The position numbers were made by a program, and so were the translations under genes. From positions 2,459,501-2,523,500 of the forward strand of contig NZ_CP110009.1 of assembly GCF_025947305.1 (NCBI RefSeq): 64,000 nucleotides of DNA. The letters are read 5' to 3'. The notes beneath the pieces are model-generated. The model searched no databases and was not told the origin of the DNA. It saw only the letters and a program-made list of their open reading frames with translations. Source of the stretch: Flavobacterium sp. N3904 (lineage in GTDB: Bacteria > Bacteroidota > Bacteroidia > Flavobacteriales > Flavobacteriaceae). How positions within the stretch are numbered: the stretch's first letter is position 1; every line of letters begins with the position of its first letter. Shown here in pieces: positions 25,965 to 35,546 of the stretch.

Positions 25965-26531
25965 CTATTTTCGAATCACCTTAACCTGTGAATCATTAGT
26001 TAATTTAATGATTGTTGATGGTTTTCCGGCAATTTTATCGCGATGCAAATTTACAACATAGTCGACGCCTTTTATAATTTCGGGACTAATTTCTTTGAAA
26101 CTTTTCGGAGTAGGTTGGCCAGAGATATTCGCTGACGTGGAAACCAATGGTTTTTTCATGCGCTCCATTAATTTGAAACAAAAAGGTTCTTTGACAACCC
26201 GAATTCCCAACGTATTATCAGTTGCGATTAAATTGGGAGCCACATTTCGGGGTTTGTCAAGTACTAGTGTTGTTGGGTTTTCGGAAAAATCCATAATTTG
26301 CCAAGCTACCTCCGGAATTTCTTTAAAAACATTGTAAATCATTTTTTCGCCATTCATCAGGCAGATCATGCTTTGGGTTTCGGCTCGTTTTTTGAGTTTG
26401 TATATTTTGGCAACCGCTTCGGGATTTGTGGCATCACAGCCTATTCCCCAAACGGTATCGGTAGGGTAGAGTATGATTCCACCTTCTTTTATAACTTCGT
26501 AAGCGTTGTGTATTTCTTGATTGATGTCCAT
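25965..26531 (-). CDS. L-threonylcarbamoyladenylate synthase (YrdC/Sua5 family)
   Basis: A 188-residue cytoplasmic enzyme making threonylcarbamoyl-AMP from Thr, bicarbonate and ATP for the t6A37 tRNA modification. It contains ILYPTDTVWGIGCDA, AVAKIYKLKKRAETQ (substrate-binding Lys-x-Arg) and PLVSTSANISGQPTP. There is no Sua5 extension, so this is the TsaC-like short form. The ATG at 26531 is chosen since a TATCTTTG promoter element (26549-26556) lies between it and the longer in-frame start at 26570. Confidence 0.9.
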   Translation of the reverse strand: MDINQEIHNAYEVIKEGGIILYPTDTVWGIGCDATNPEAVAKIYKLKKRAETQSMICLMNGEKMIYNVFKEIPEVAWQIMDFSENPTTLVLDKPRNVAPNLIATDNTLGIRVVKEPFCFKLMERMKKPLVSTSANISGQPTPKSFKEISPEIIKGVDYVVNLHRDKIAGKPSTIIKLTNDSQVKVIRK

Positions 26532-26548
26532 TTTATTTTTATAAGCTG

Positions 26549-26556
26549 CAAAGATA
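26549..26556 (-). promoter_or_regulatory. -7 element TATCTTTG
   Basis: TATCTTTG on the minus strand, 17 bases before the ATG at 26531; it decides the start of the YrdC-like gene. Confidence 0.55.
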
Positions 26557-26644
26557 TTTATTTGAAGCAATAAAAATGGGAGGTTTTGTGGAAATTATAA
26601 GCTTCTAAAATTTGCAGACTATTAATAGAATGTTTTAAAACAAT

Positions 26645-27232
26645 CTATAAATGATATTGTAAACTAAGTTGGAATTGCATGTTTATATTGTTGTTTTTAA
26701 GTTGATCCTAATAGTTTCCTATTAATGAGGTATTTATTTTAGCCTTTACTCCTAAATTCCCATACTGTTTGTAAGCATAGGTGTTTAAAGCTAAATCTAC
26801 CCATTTATGATTGTAGTCCGTATAAGCATCGTAATAAAAATCCATATTTTGGGCATAACGTTCTACTTATATTCCCCTAACTTTATTATTTTCCCAGACA
26901 CTAAAATCTAAAGTTTGTAAATTGCTACCAGGCCCAATGCCAGCACCTATTACTTCTCCTTTGTGTGTGTAGCCTTGAAGAATAATTCCATGCAAATACC
27001 AAGCACCAGCTGTTCTTACTACACGATCTGCACTTTGTTCCAGACGAGTGGTTTCAAAATTTACTTTCAGATACTTATTCTTGGTTTTGTCTAGCATGAA
27101 AATTTTGCTAAAACCAGCAAGATAGGCTCTTGGATGTTCAGGGTATTCGAATAAATATGCTAAATCTTGTGAATGGTCATTCCAGCCGCTTTCGGCATAA
27201 AACTCAAATTTTGATGATATAAAATAATGCAT
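26645..27232 (-). pseudogene. wzi-like capsule assembly outer-membrane protein, degraded
   Basis: Only the C-terminal ~195 residues of a Wzi-type barrel remain. The open part (26867-27232) reads KFEFYAESGWNDHSQDLAYL, HPRAYLAGFSKIF, GAWYLHGIILQGYTHKGEVI, GAGIGPGSNLQTLDFSVW. It then meets a TAA where relatives have a Gln (RGI-stop-VERYAQNMDFYYDAYTDY). The frame continues as HKWVDLALNTYAYKQYG to a second stop after SLIGNY and ends with MQFQLSLQYHL. Upstream of the Met at 27232 the frame is closed, so the 5' ~60% is gone. Wzi helps anchor capsule to the surface. Confidence 0.85.
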
Positions 27233-27283
27233 TTCTCAAATAGATATTTTTGCATCAGAATTATTCAGTATATTTGTTTCGTT

Positions 27284-27312
27284 TTTGAAATAGTAGTGAA
27301 GATGTACATTTG
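27284..27312 (+). promoter_or_regulatory. consensus promoter TTTG-N17-TACATTTG
   Basis: TTTG at 27284-27287, exactly 17 bases, then TACATTTG at 27305-27312: a textbook Bacteroidota promoter. It should drive the LPS sugar genes from 27367 with a leader of about 48 bases. Confidence 0.75.
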
Positions 27313-27366
27313 TAAATTATCTTTAACTATGAGTAAATTTTTGATACAACAGCAACAAATTATACA

Positions 27367-28464
27367 ATGTCAGTAATAAAAATTCCAATTTATAGGCCAC
27401 ACTTAAATGGTAATGAAAAAAAGTATGTTAATGAATGTATTGATTCTACATGGATTTCATCTAAAGGAGAGTTCATAACGCGATTTGAAAAACAATTTGA
27501 AAACTTTTTAGAAGTCAAACATGCAACAACAGTTTCTAATGGTACGGTAGCATTACATTTAGCATTACTAGCTTTAGGAATTAGTGAAGATGATGAGGTA
27601 ATTGTACCAACATTAACTTATATAGCTTCAGTAAATTGCATACATTATACAGGTGCAAAGCCAATATTTGTTGACTCATTAGCAGATTCATGGCAAATGG
27701 ATCCAAAGGATGTTAGAAGTAAAATTACTAATAAAACTAAAGCAATTATGGCAGTTCATTTATATGGACATGCTTGTGATATGGATGCTTTATTATCGAT
27801 TTGTAAAGAATTTGGATTGTATTTAATTGAAGATTGTGCAGAAGCAATTGGTTCAAAATATAAAGGAAAATATGTGGGTACTTTTGGTGATATTTCTACA
27901 TTTAGTTTTTTTGGTAATAAAACTATCACCACAGGCGAAGGAGGCATGGTTGTAACAAATGATGAAACCCTTTTTGATAGATGTGTACATTTTAAAGGAC
28001 AAGGTTTAGCGAAGCATAGGCAATATTGGCATGATGTAGTTGGGTATAATTATCGAATGACTAATATTTGTGCAGCAATAGGCTTGGCTCAGTTGGAGCA
28101 GGTTGATGATTTTATTCACAGAAAAAGAGAAATTGCAGAAAAATACAAGTTTGCATTTGAAAATAGCTCTATTAAGTTTCATGGTGAACTTCCAGATGTT
28201 TACAATTCGTATTGGATGTGTAGCATCTTGGTTGAAAAGCCAGAGCAAAGAGAAGAGTTAAGAGATTTTTTGATGGAAAAAGGCATTGAAACAAGACCTT
28301 TGTTTTATCCTGTGCATACTATGCCAATGTATGCAGGAAAATTCCAAAAGCATGCTGTTGCAGAAGATTTAGGATGGAGAGGTATTAATTTGCCAAGTTT
28401 TCCTGTAATGACAGATGATGAACAAGATCAAATAATTTATCATATCAAAGAGTTTTTTCTATGA
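27367..28464 (+). CDS. DegT/DnrJ/EryC1/StrS aminotransferase, GDP-perosamine synthase-like
   Basis: A 365-residue PLP enzyme for nucleotide-sugar amination. It has the sugar aminotransferase landmarks SNGTVALHLALLALG, LIEDCAEAIGSKYKGKYVGT (Asp156, binds the PLP ring) and FSFFGNKTITTGEGGMVV (Lys185, Schiff base). The C-terminal half has YNYRMTNICAAIGLAQLEQ. The FFGNKTITTGEGG wording is that of PerA-type enzymes that form GDP-perosamine from GDP-4-keto-6-deoxymannose. The next gene, overlapping by 4 bases, is a matching N-acetyltransferase. The exact sugar is inference. Confidence 0.88.
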   Translation: MSVIKIPIYRPHLNGNEKKYVNECIDSTWISSKGEFITRFEKQFENFLEVKHATTVSNGTVALHLALLALGISEDDEVIVPTLTYIASVNCIHYTGAKPIFVDSLADSWQMDPKDVRSKITNKTKAIMAVHLYGHACDMDALLSICKEFGLYLIEDCAEAIGSKYKGKYVGTFGDISTFSFFGNKTITTGEGGMVVTNDETLFDRCVHFKGQGLAKHRQYWHDVVGYNYRMTNICAAIGLAQLEQVDDFIHRKREIAEKYKFAFENSSIKFHGELPDVYNSYWMCSILVEKPEQREELRDFLMEKGIETRPLFYPVHTMPMYAGKFQKHAVAEDLGWRGINLPSFPVMTDDEQDQIIYHIKEFFL

Positions 28465-29105
28465 AAACTTTTATTTTTGGTGGGTCCGGTCACGCAAGAG
28501 AAGTGTATTGGATAATCAAGGAAATTAATAAAAAATCCAAGGAAATAATAGATGTTGATAAATTTGTTGTTGCTGATAATGATCCATTGTTAGGAAGTAA
28601 ATACGATTCAATTCTCATAATATCTGAATCAGAATATTTTAAAAAACACGTTAATTATAATCATAATTGTGTGTTAGCAATAGGTTCGTCAAAAATAAGA
28701 AGAATTGTTTTTAATAAAATATTATCAAAAAACGTTTTTTTTCCTAATTTAATTCATCCATCCGTTATTTATGATGAAACTAGAATAAAACTTGGAATAG
28801 GAATTGTTATTGGACCAAATGTTACAATGACTACAGATATTGCAATTGATGAATTTGTGCATATAAATATAGGGTCAACAATTAGCCATGATGCAAAAAT
28901 TGGTGCATTTACAACAATTTCTCCAGGAGCACATATCGCAGGAAATGTTACCTTAAAAGAAAATGTTTTCATAGGAATAAATGCAGTAATAATTGAGAAG
29001 ATTAGTATTTGTGAAGATGCAATAATTGGAGCAGGTGCTGTTGTAGTTAAAAAAATTTACAATTCTGGAACTTACATAGGAATTCCAGCAAAAAAAATAA
29101 TGTAA
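28461..29105 (+). CDS. sugar N-acetyltransferase, PglD/NeuD/PerB-like
   Basis: A 214-residue left-handed beta-helix acyltransferase. The N-terminal Rossmann-like domain has FGGSGHAREVYWI. Hexapeptide repeats fill residues ~95-205, with the presumed catalytic His in NIGSTISHDAKIG and acetyl-CoA loops SPGAHIAGNVTL and IGAGAVVVKKI. Its ATG overlaps the stop of the aminotransferase (ATGA), so the pair would make an N-acetylated amino sugar such as N-acetylperosamine for the surface glycan. Confidence 0.88.
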   Translation: MKTFIFGGSGHAREVYWIIKEINKKSKEIIDVDKFVVADNDPLLGSKYDSILIISESEYFKKHVNYNHNCVLAIGSSKIRRIVFNKILSKNVFFPNLIHPSVIYDETRIKLGIGIVIGPNVTMTTDIAIDEFVHINIGSTISHDAKIGAFTTISPGAHIAGNVTLKENVFIGINAVIIEKISICEDAIIGAGAVVVKKIYNSGTYIGIPAKKIM

Positions 29106-29106
29106 G

Positions 29107-30282
29107 ATGTCAAAAAACATTCTTTTTTACATACCGACAATAGACCAAGGATCAGGGGGAATAAGACAGTATTCTTTTAATATGTTAAAAATGATTTCTG
29201 AAAATGATACAGGAGAATTTAATTTTTTTATTTATCATAAAAGAAATGATAAGATGTTTCTCGAAATTATTGAAAAAAAGGCAAATTTTAAATTAATACC
29301 GACTCATTTTATTGCAAAAACTTTGATTAAAGGCTATAATTTATTAGGTAAAGTAATTTCTTTTTTAACTTTTGAAAAAATTATATTTAAAAAAGAGTTT
29401 TATGATTTTTTGATAAAAAAGCATGAAATACAAATTGTTCATTGTCCTTATCAGTTTATACCTAAAACAAAAAAAGCAAAACTTATTACAACAATGCACG
29501 ATGTTCAGGAGATACATTTTCCTGAGTTCTTTTCAGAAGATGAATTAAAAAATAGGGCTGTCAACTACCCTGATTATATGGAGAGAGCTGATACAATAAT
29601 TGTTAGTTATAATCATATCAAAGAAGATTTAGTTAATTTTTTTAAAATAAATCCATTAAAAATTAAAACGTTATTGATTGGTTTAAATGATTTGTGGATT
29701 GCAGAGTATTTTAATAAAGGTATTAAATTTGATTTCAAAACTGATTTTGAGAGTTATTTATTATATCCAGCAAATGCATGGAAGCATAAAAATCACATTA
29801 AATTATTAGAAGCTATTAATTTTTTAAAAAATCAAAATAAGATTATAAATTTTTTGTTTACTGGAGATTTCACGAGTGACCACGGATTATTTTTAATAAA
29901 TAAAATTGAAGAATTTGAATTACAAAATCAAATTATTTTAAAAGGAATTGTGAGCCAAGATGAACTGTATAGTATTTATCAAAATGCAACAGGAGTTGTC
30001 GTTCCAACATTATATGAAGCGGGAAGTTACCCTTTGTATGAATCGATTTATATAGAAAAACCAGTAGTTTGTTCGAATGTAACTTCTTTGCCTGAAACTA
30101 TTGGCGATAATAAATTTGTATTCAACCCTTTGGATAAAATTGATATTGCAGATAAAGTTGAAAAATTGTATTTTGATGAAGATTACAGGAATGTTTCAAG
30201 GTTAAATGCGATTAAAATGAAGAATGAACTTAAAAGCAATAATTCAATTAAAACGATATATTCAGTTTATAGAAATTTGTAG
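29107..30282 (+). CDS. glycosyltransferase family 4
   Basis: A 391-residue GT-B enzyme starting one base after the acetyltransferase stop. The N-terminal domain has a loop typical of GT4 (TMHDVQEIHFPEFFSEDEL). The C-terminal domain carries LYPANAWKHKNHIKLLEAI, GIVSQDELYSIYQNATGVVV and the donor-binding YEAGSYPLYESIYIEKPVVC. It probably adds a sugar to a lipid-linked LPS intermediate; donor and acceptor cannot be read from sequence. Confidence 0.88.
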   Translation: MSKNILFYIPTIDQGSGGIRQYSFNMLKMISENDTGEFNFFIYHKRNDKMFLEIIEKKANFKLIPTHFIAKTLIKGYNLLGKVISFLTFEKIIFKKEFYDFLIKKHEIQIVHCPYQFIPKTKKAKLITTMHDVQEIHFPEFFSEDELKNRAVNYPDYMERADTIIVSYNHIKEDLVNFFKINPLKIKTLLIGLNDLWIAEYFNKGIKFDFKTDFESYLLYPANAWKHKNHIKLLEAINFLKNQNKIINFLFTGDFTSDHGLFLINKIEEFELQNQIILKGIVSQDELYSIYQNATGVVVPTLYEAGSYPLYESIYIEKPVVCSNVTSLPETIGDNKFVFNPLDKIDIADKVEKLYFDEDYRNVSRLNAIKMKNELKSNNSIKTIYSVYRNL

Positions 30283-30317
30283 TCTATGGTAAAAAGTATC
30301 GATTTAGAAAATATTAT

Positions 30318-31136
30318 ATGAAAAAAATTTCAGTTATTACAATTAATTACAATGACAATAAAGGGCTTTATAAAACCATAAATAGTGTTTTAAATCAAAC
30401 TTATAAAGATTTTGAGTTTATAATAATTGATGGAGGAAGCACAGATGGGAGTAAAGAATTAATCGAGCAACATTCCAAACAAGTTGATTATTGGATTAGT
30501 GAAACTGATACAGGAGTTTTTAACGCCATGAATAAAGGTATAAAAGTCGCAACTGGTGATTTTGTTATTTTTATGAATGGTGGAGATTGTTTTTACAATA
30601 GTTTGGTTTTAGAAGAAATAGAACCATTACTAATAGATGATTTTGATATCTATTATGGTGATAATTTTAAAGAAACTCCAAGCTCAAAAAGGTTGAAAAC
30701 CTATCCTGAAAAACTTAATTTTTCCTTTTTTTATACAAGTTCAATAAATCATCAATCAACATTTATTAGAAAGTCACTTTTTGAAAAGTATTTCTATTAT
30801 AATGAGAATTATAAAATTGCTTCTGACTGGGAATTTTTTATATATACAATATGTCATTTACAAGTTCCTTATAAATATCTTAACAAAACGATTGCGATTT
30901 ATGATTTTACTGGAATTTCTTCTAATCCGAAGTTTTCCATGGTTTATAAAGAAGAAAAAAATAGAACTTACAAAAAGTACTTTGCCGCATTTTATGAAGA
31001 TTATAAAAATGTTAGTGAATTAAAGTCAAAAAGATATTTACAGTTTGCATATATTAAAAAATTTAAATTCGCTTGGAAGATTACAAAAGCATTTGTCAAT
31101 TTAGTACTCTTTTTTTTACCCAAGATGCCCAAATAA
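30318..31136 (+). CDS. glycosyltransferase family 2
   Basis: A 272-residue GT-A enzyme. It has ISVITINYNDNKGLYKTINS, IIDGGSTDGSKELIE, SETDTGVFNAMNKGIKVATG and a metal site at MNGGDCFYN, resembling WcaA/colanic-acid-type transferases that have GGD rather than DxD. The C-terminus has a basic hydrophobic stretch (~245-268) suggestive of membrane association. It is 35 bases after the GT4 gene in the same transcript. Confidence 0.88.
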   Translation: MKKISVITINYNDNKGLYKTINSVLNQTYKDFEFIIIDGGSTDGSKELIEQHSKQVDYWISETDTGVFNAMNKGIKVATGDFVIFMNGGDCFYNSLVLEEIEPLLIDDFDIYYGDNFKETPSSKRLKTYPEKLNFSFFYTSSINHQSTFIRKSLFEKYFYYNENYKIASDWEFFIYTICHLQVPYKYLNKTIAIYDFTGISSNPKFSMVYKEEKNRTYKKYFAAFYEDYKNVSELKSKRYLQFAYIKKFKFAWKITKAFVNLVLFFLPKMPK

Positions 31137-31179
31137 AAATTATATATGGGTAATTTAGCCCAAATCAACTAAAAATAAA

Positions 31180-32058
31180 ATGAAAAAAATTCATGTTGGC
31201 TTTTTGTTTTCTTATGATTACCAAAAATTAAAACTTTCAATTCCGCCAGTATATGATGCTTCGGATAGGATTTTTATTGCAATGGATGAGAATTTAGTAA
31301 CTTGGTCTGGTAATAAATTTGAAGTTGATTCCTCTTTTTTTGATTGGTTAAAGGAATTTGATACTGACAATAAGATTGAAATTTATCGTGAAAATTTCTA
31401 TATACCCGAATTGACTGCAATTGAAATGGATACCAGAGAACGACATTTGTTATCATTAAAAATGGGAATTGGAAATTGGCTAATTCAAATTGACAGTGAT
31501 GAATATTTTATTGATTTTAAGAAATTTGTTGCAAATCTTAGAAAATATGATAATTATCTCGATAATCCTGAAAATAAAAAAATTGAAATTTATGCTTTCT
31601 GGTTGATAATTTATAAATATACAGAAAATGGGATTTTATATATTGATAAGCCAATGAAAGCTGCATTTGCAACTAATTACCCTAATTATAAGTGTGCAAG
31701 ACGAACCAACGAAAGAATAATTTATGTAGACAATTTAGTTCTTCATGAATCTGTTGCAAGAAGTGAATCTGAATTGCGAATCAAATTAGAAAATTGGGGA
31801 CATAGTAATGAGGTACATGATGATTTTCTGGATAAATGGATAAATACGAATGAAAATAACTATAAAGAAGGCACTAATTTCTATTATATTGAACCCAAAA
31901 GGTGGAAAAAATTAGCATATTTTCCTTCCAAGAATATGGATGACATCCTAAATGTTGTAAAGGAATCTAAAAATTTAAATATTTCTAAAACGAAATTGTT
32001 TTTTAAGAATTTAGGACAATGGTTCAAATATCATTGGAAGAAAAAAAATAGAATTTAA
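31180..32058 (+). CDS. GT-A-like putative glycosyltransferase
   Basis: A 292-residue protein not assignable to a named GT family by eye. It has a GT-A feel: an N-terminal strand-rich region (IHVGFLFSYDYQKLKLSIPP, DRIFIAMDENLVTWSG), then NWLIQIDSDEYF (Asp105-Ser-Asp107, a plausible DxD), and later HESVARSESELRIKLENWGH. The nucleotide-binding N-terminal pattern of ordinary GT2 enzymes is weak. Position directly after the GT2 gene supports a role in the same glycan. Followed by a long gene-free stretch. Confidence 0.6.
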   Translation: MKKIHVGFLFSYDYQKLKLSIPPVYDASDRIFIAMDENLVTWSGNKFEVDSSFFDWLKEFDTDNKIEIYRENFYIPELTAIEMDTRERHLLSLKMGIGNWLIQIDSDEYFIDFKKFVANLRKYDNYLDNPENKKIEIYAFWLIIYKYTENGILYIDKPMKAAFATNYPNYKCARRTNERIIYVDNLVLHESVARSESELRIKLENWGHSNEVHDDFLDKWINTNENNYKEGTNFYYIEPKRWKKLAYFPSKNMDDILNVVKESKNLNISKTKLFFKNLGQWFKYHWKKKNRI

Positions 32059-32971
32059 AAATGATATTAACATTGTTAATTTCTATAGGCAATTAGAAAG
32101 AATCATTATTGTTTATTTTGTATAACAAACAAAAATGTAGATAAAATTTTTATTACCGATGTCGTTTCGCGAAATGAAACAAGAGAACTTAGAGTTTTTT
32201 TAAAACTATTTCTGTAAAATATATTTGGTAAGAAGATAAATGCTATGGAAAAGGAAGCGTTTTAAAAAAGGTAATATTAGCTTTGAAATCGAATTGTGTT
32301 ATTTCATATGAATATTTCATTCAAATTATATAAATAAAATATCATATTTGGCCTGCTTAAGTTAGGTATATTGTTTATTCTTTTATTGAATGTAGACGAA
32401 AATCAGATAAAAGATTGATTATTAATAATATTTGCAATATTAATTCTTTGACTTTTACAACTTTTAAACTTTAGTCTTACTTATATAATATATTTATTAA
32501 TATTCTATTAAAATGCATTAGCACAGTTTTAAATTTTAAGAATATTATTTTTCAATATTTTCAAAAGAAATTAAAAATAAAACAAGTTTTTTTTTACCTA
32601 ACAATTTTATCTGATTTTTGCAAAAGTATGCTAATATTTAAAAAAACATGATGATTATGACTTGCCATTTTGAAGGTTAGATTTCATTGGAATTAATGAT
32701 TATAACGAAGGAATTAGGAGGAGATTCAGAATTCTTTATTTTGATTAGGTAATAATGGTATAAGAGTTAAGGGACTTGGATATGTCTCTATTTTTCATAT
32801 TACATATTCGAAGGTTTAATTCAGTTAAAAGAAATTTAATCGTAATTATAAAATCCAAAAGAAAACTATTGTGAAAGGGATGACTAAAATTATAAATAGA
32901 ATTGATGAAAATAACATTCACTAAATATTTCAATGATTATAAATGGATAGATTCACTTAAAAAACAAATAA
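32059..32971. other. 913-base gene-free, very AT-rich spacer
   Basis: No frame above 60 codons here has protein-like composition and context. Short fragments such as KNVDKIFITDVVSRNETREL (from ~32131) and FGLLKLGILFILLLNVDENQ (from ~32346) look like broken coding sequence, so this may be a decayed LPS gene, but the family cannot be identified. A 10-base palindrome TTTCGCGAAA sits at 32165-32174. No transposase remnant, RNA gene or terminator was recognised. Confidence 0.4.
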
Positions 32972-33733
32972 ATGGACTTAAAAATAAATCATAATTATAA
33001 AAATAGCATTGAATTAATAAAATCAAATATATTTAATTTCAAAACTAAAGGAAAACTCTTTGGTGACGGTAAAAGGAACATCATTAAACTATTTGAATTA
33101 GAAGGAGTGACAATGAATATAAAATCCTTCAAAGTTCCTAATTTGATTAATAAAATTGCTTATAGGTATTTTAGAAACTCAAAAGCAAGGCGTTCTTTTG
33201 AATTTGGAACACTTTTGTTAGAAAAAGGAATAGGAACACCACAGCCCATTTGCTATTTAGAAAACTATAATTGGATTGGATTGAAAGATAGTTATTACGG
33301 TAGTGAACACCTACAATGTGATTTGACCTATAGAGAACTTGTTGAAAACCCAGAATATCCAGATCATGAGAATATTTTGCGTCAATTTACTCGATTTTGT
33401 TATTTATTGCATCAAAAAGGAATTGAATTTAAAGACCATTCGCCTGGAAATACATTGATTAAAAAAAATAAAGATGGAAATTATGACTTCTTTTTAGTCG
33501 ATTTGAATAGAATGAATTTTCATAAAGAAATGTCTTTTGATTTGAGAATGGAAAATCTTTGTCGATTGACACCTGTTAAAGAAATGGTTGTGGTAATGAG
33601 TAATGAATATGCAAAAGCATCTGGTGAATCTGAAAATTTAATCTTTGAAACGCTATGGAAATATACTACGAATTTTCAAGAGCGATTTCACAGAAAAAAA
33701 AGATTAAAAAAGCGATATATGTTTTGGAAATAA
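32972..33733 (+). CDS. lipopolysaccharide kinase InaA family (Kdo kinase-like)
   Basis: A 253-residue kinase-fold protein. Lys51 in GVTMNIKSFKVPN is the likely ATP-binding Lys. The catalytic loop is FKDHSPGNTLIKK (Asp155, Asn160), and the metal motif is FFLVDLNRM (Asp177), reading DLN where protein kinases have DFG, as usual for KdkA/WaaP-type LPS kinases. It should phosphorylate the Kdo or inner-core sugar of LPS on the cytoplasmic side. The highly basic C-terminus (HRKKRLKKRYMFWK) may contact the membrane. Convergent with the next gene, 4 bases apart. Confidence 0.88.
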   Translation: MDLKINHNYKNSIELIKSNIFNFKTKGKLFGDGKRNIIKLFELEGVTMNIKSFKVPNLINKIAYRYFRNSKARRSFEFGTLLLEKGIGTPQPICYLENYNWIGLKDSYYGSEHLQCDLTYRELVENPEYPDHENILRQFTRFCYLLHQKGIEFKDHSPGNTLIKKNKDGNYDFFLVDLNRMNFHKEMSFDLRMENLCRLTPVKEMVVVMSNEYAKASGESENLIFETLWKYTTNFQERFHRKKRLKKRYMFWK

Positions 33734-33737
33734 GAAA

Positions 33738-34508
33738 CTAGTTTTGTTTCCATAAGCGATTTAACTCTCTATATCTTATATAAATACAATAGGCATTAAG
33801 ATAACAAATAATAATGCCTTTTTTTCCATCAAGGATGCCCAAACGAATAACGTAATTGTAAAGAAAATTGTAGGTAGGGTGAAAGATTTGCAAAAAGAAA
33901 TTCGATTTTTTTTGCTTTATAAATTTTTCCCGAGCTTTAAAATTTCCGTAAAATATTATTTTTTCTTTGTAATCGTTGAAACTGGCATAGGAATAATGGA
34001 TTAGCTTGTTTTTCAAATACCCTATTTTTCCTTCTACTATTAATTTTTCGTGAACCAATCTTTTTTCATCATATTTTGCGAATTTTTTATTGAAAAGACG
34101 AAATATTTTATCGGTTTGATTACCACTATAATTTAAAATTTTTTTCTCAAACATGAATACTCTCTCAAAAAAGTATGCAGAGTAGGTTTGATTATTTTGC
34201 AGTGTTTCAATGATTTCTAGTTTTAATTCAGCAGTCAGGAACTCATCTGCATCAAGGAATAAAATCCAATCATTTTTTGCCTGTGAAATAGCAAAATTTC
34301 TTTGAGCTGAGAAGTTTTCAAATTTATTTTGTAAAAAAGTGACTTTTGGAAAAGATTTTGCAATATAGGCTGTTTTATCAGTGCTAAACGAATCGATAAT
34401 TACAATTTCATCAGCAAAATCCAAATCGGATAAAAGAGAATATAAATGTTCTTCCTCATTTAATGTAATAATCAAAACGGATATTTTTTCAGTAATGCTA
34501 TTTGGCAT
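33738..34508 (-). CDS. glycosyltransferase family 2, WaaE/KdtX-like
   Basis: A 256-residue GT-A enzyme with ISVLIITLNEEEHLYSLLSD, IVIIDSFSTDKTAYIA, FSAQRNFAISQAKNDWILFL and the metal motif LDADEFL. This is the WaaE-type pattern of LPS core beta-glucosyltransferases, though substrate is uncertain. It overlaps the preceding GT2 gene by 11 bases, so the minus-strand trio 36620-33738 is probably one operon. Confidence 0.88.
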   Translation of the reverse strand: MPNSITEKISVLIITLNEEEHLYSLLSDLDFADEIVIIDSFSTDKTAYIAKSFPKVTFLQNKFENFSAQRNFAISQAKNDWILFLDADEFLTAELKLEIIETLQNNQTYSAYFFERVFMFEKKILNYSGNQTDKIFRLFNKKFAKYDEKRLVHEKLIVEGKIGYLKNKLIHYSYASFNDYKEKIIFYGNFKAREKFIKQKKSNFFLQIFHPTYNFLYNYVIRLGILDGKKGIIICYLNAYCIYIRYRELNRLWKQN

Positions 34509-35484
34509 AATTTGTTTTTTGATAGTTTACTGACCTTTGACTTAACCATGTTTGCTCTAATATGGCGTTTGAATAATACATGCATAAATTCTTAAGTATG
34601 TATCTATTGGTTCTTATTTTTATATTAGAAAAAAACAACAAACTCAAAAGGGATAAAATTATTTTTTCAAGTAATGTAAAAAGAATTAAAAATGTATGAG
34701 CAGGAATTTTTGACAAAGAACTAAAGTTATTTTTAATATAAACGTGTTTAGAAATGATAACTTCTGTTCTACTACTATATTCCGTCTCAAAATTTATTCT
34801 TGACGAACCTCCATGTTCGTGAAAAATAGATGTTGTGTTGGTAACTGCAATTTTACCTTTTTGTTCTTTAACCTTTTTGCAAAGATCAACGTCTTCAAAA
34901 TACAGCCAATAATCCTCATTCCAACCACCTACTTTTTCAAACCAATTACGACTCATAAAAATGAGAGCCCCTGTTGTCCAATCTGGATAAAAAAGCTCTT
35001 TATTGGCGCTGAAGAAGGAGTCGCATTTTATCTGAAATACTACTTTAGAAAGATATTTAGTTACTGTAAAAAGTTGCAGAAATGTTGGAAACTTTTTTTT
35101 TTGATTAAAGAACTTATTTTTTTTGTTAACCTGTAAACAAGATAAAATTCCTATTTCTGGATTCTTTTTATAGGTGTGAAATAAGGTGTTTAGAGCAGTT
35201 GCCGAAATAACAGTGTCAGGATTTAAAAACAAAAAATAGTCTCCTTTTGCTTTTTTTGCGCCTATGTTACAACCATTAGAATAACCGGAGTTTATATTGT
35301 TTTCTATAAAATTATAATCCTTGAATCGGGTTTTAAAATTGCCAAACTGCTCATCATTGGAGAAATTATCGATTACAATAACTTCAAAAGCTATTTCAGG
35401 ATCATTTATTAAAAGTAATGATTCTATACAGTTTTGTAATGGTTTCCAACTTCGGTAATTAACTATTATAATTGAAATCTCCAT
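34498..35484 (-). CDS. glycosyltransferase family 2, rhamnosyltransferase-like
   Basis: A 328-residue GT-A enzyme with ISIIIVNYRSWKPLQNCIES, IVIDNFSNDEQF, NINSGYSNGCNIGAKKAKGD, FLFLNPDTV (metal motif NPD) and the acceptor-side WTTGALIFMSRNWFEKVGGW plus DVDLCKKVKEQ. This matches WbbL/RfbF-like transferases, often rhamnosyl. A C-terminal hydrophobic segment (~265-290) suggests membrane association. Confidence 0.88.
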   Translation of the reverse strand: MEISIIIVNYRSWKPLQNCIESLLLINDPEIAFEVIVIDNFSNDEQFGNFKTRFKDYNFIENNINSGYSNGCNIGAKKAKGDYFLFLNPDTVISATALNTLFHTYKKNPEIGILSCLQVNKKNKFFNQKKKFPTFLQLFTVTKYLSKVVFQIKCDSFFSANKELFYPDWTTGALIFMSRNWFEKVGGWNEDYWLYFEDVDLCKKVKEQKGKIAVTNTTSIFHEHGGSSRINFETEYSSRTEVIISKHVYIKNNFSSLSKIPAHTFLILFTLLEKIILSLLSLLFFSNIKIRTNRYILKNLCMYYSNAILEQTWLSQRSVNYQKTNYAK

Positions 35485-35546
35485 TAGTAAATAGATGAAA
35501 TTTTAAAAATATTTAAAGGTATAAAAAGGCTAACACAAAAAAAAAA

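Noticed and set aside
32165..32174. Palindrome TTTCGCGAAA in the gene-free LPS spacer
   Set aside because: A single 10-base palindrome with no second copy or neighbouring gene; no function can be supported.
32745..32933. 62-codon minus-strand frame in the LPS void
   Set aside because: AT-driven composition, no promoter and no family resemblance; not reported as a gene.
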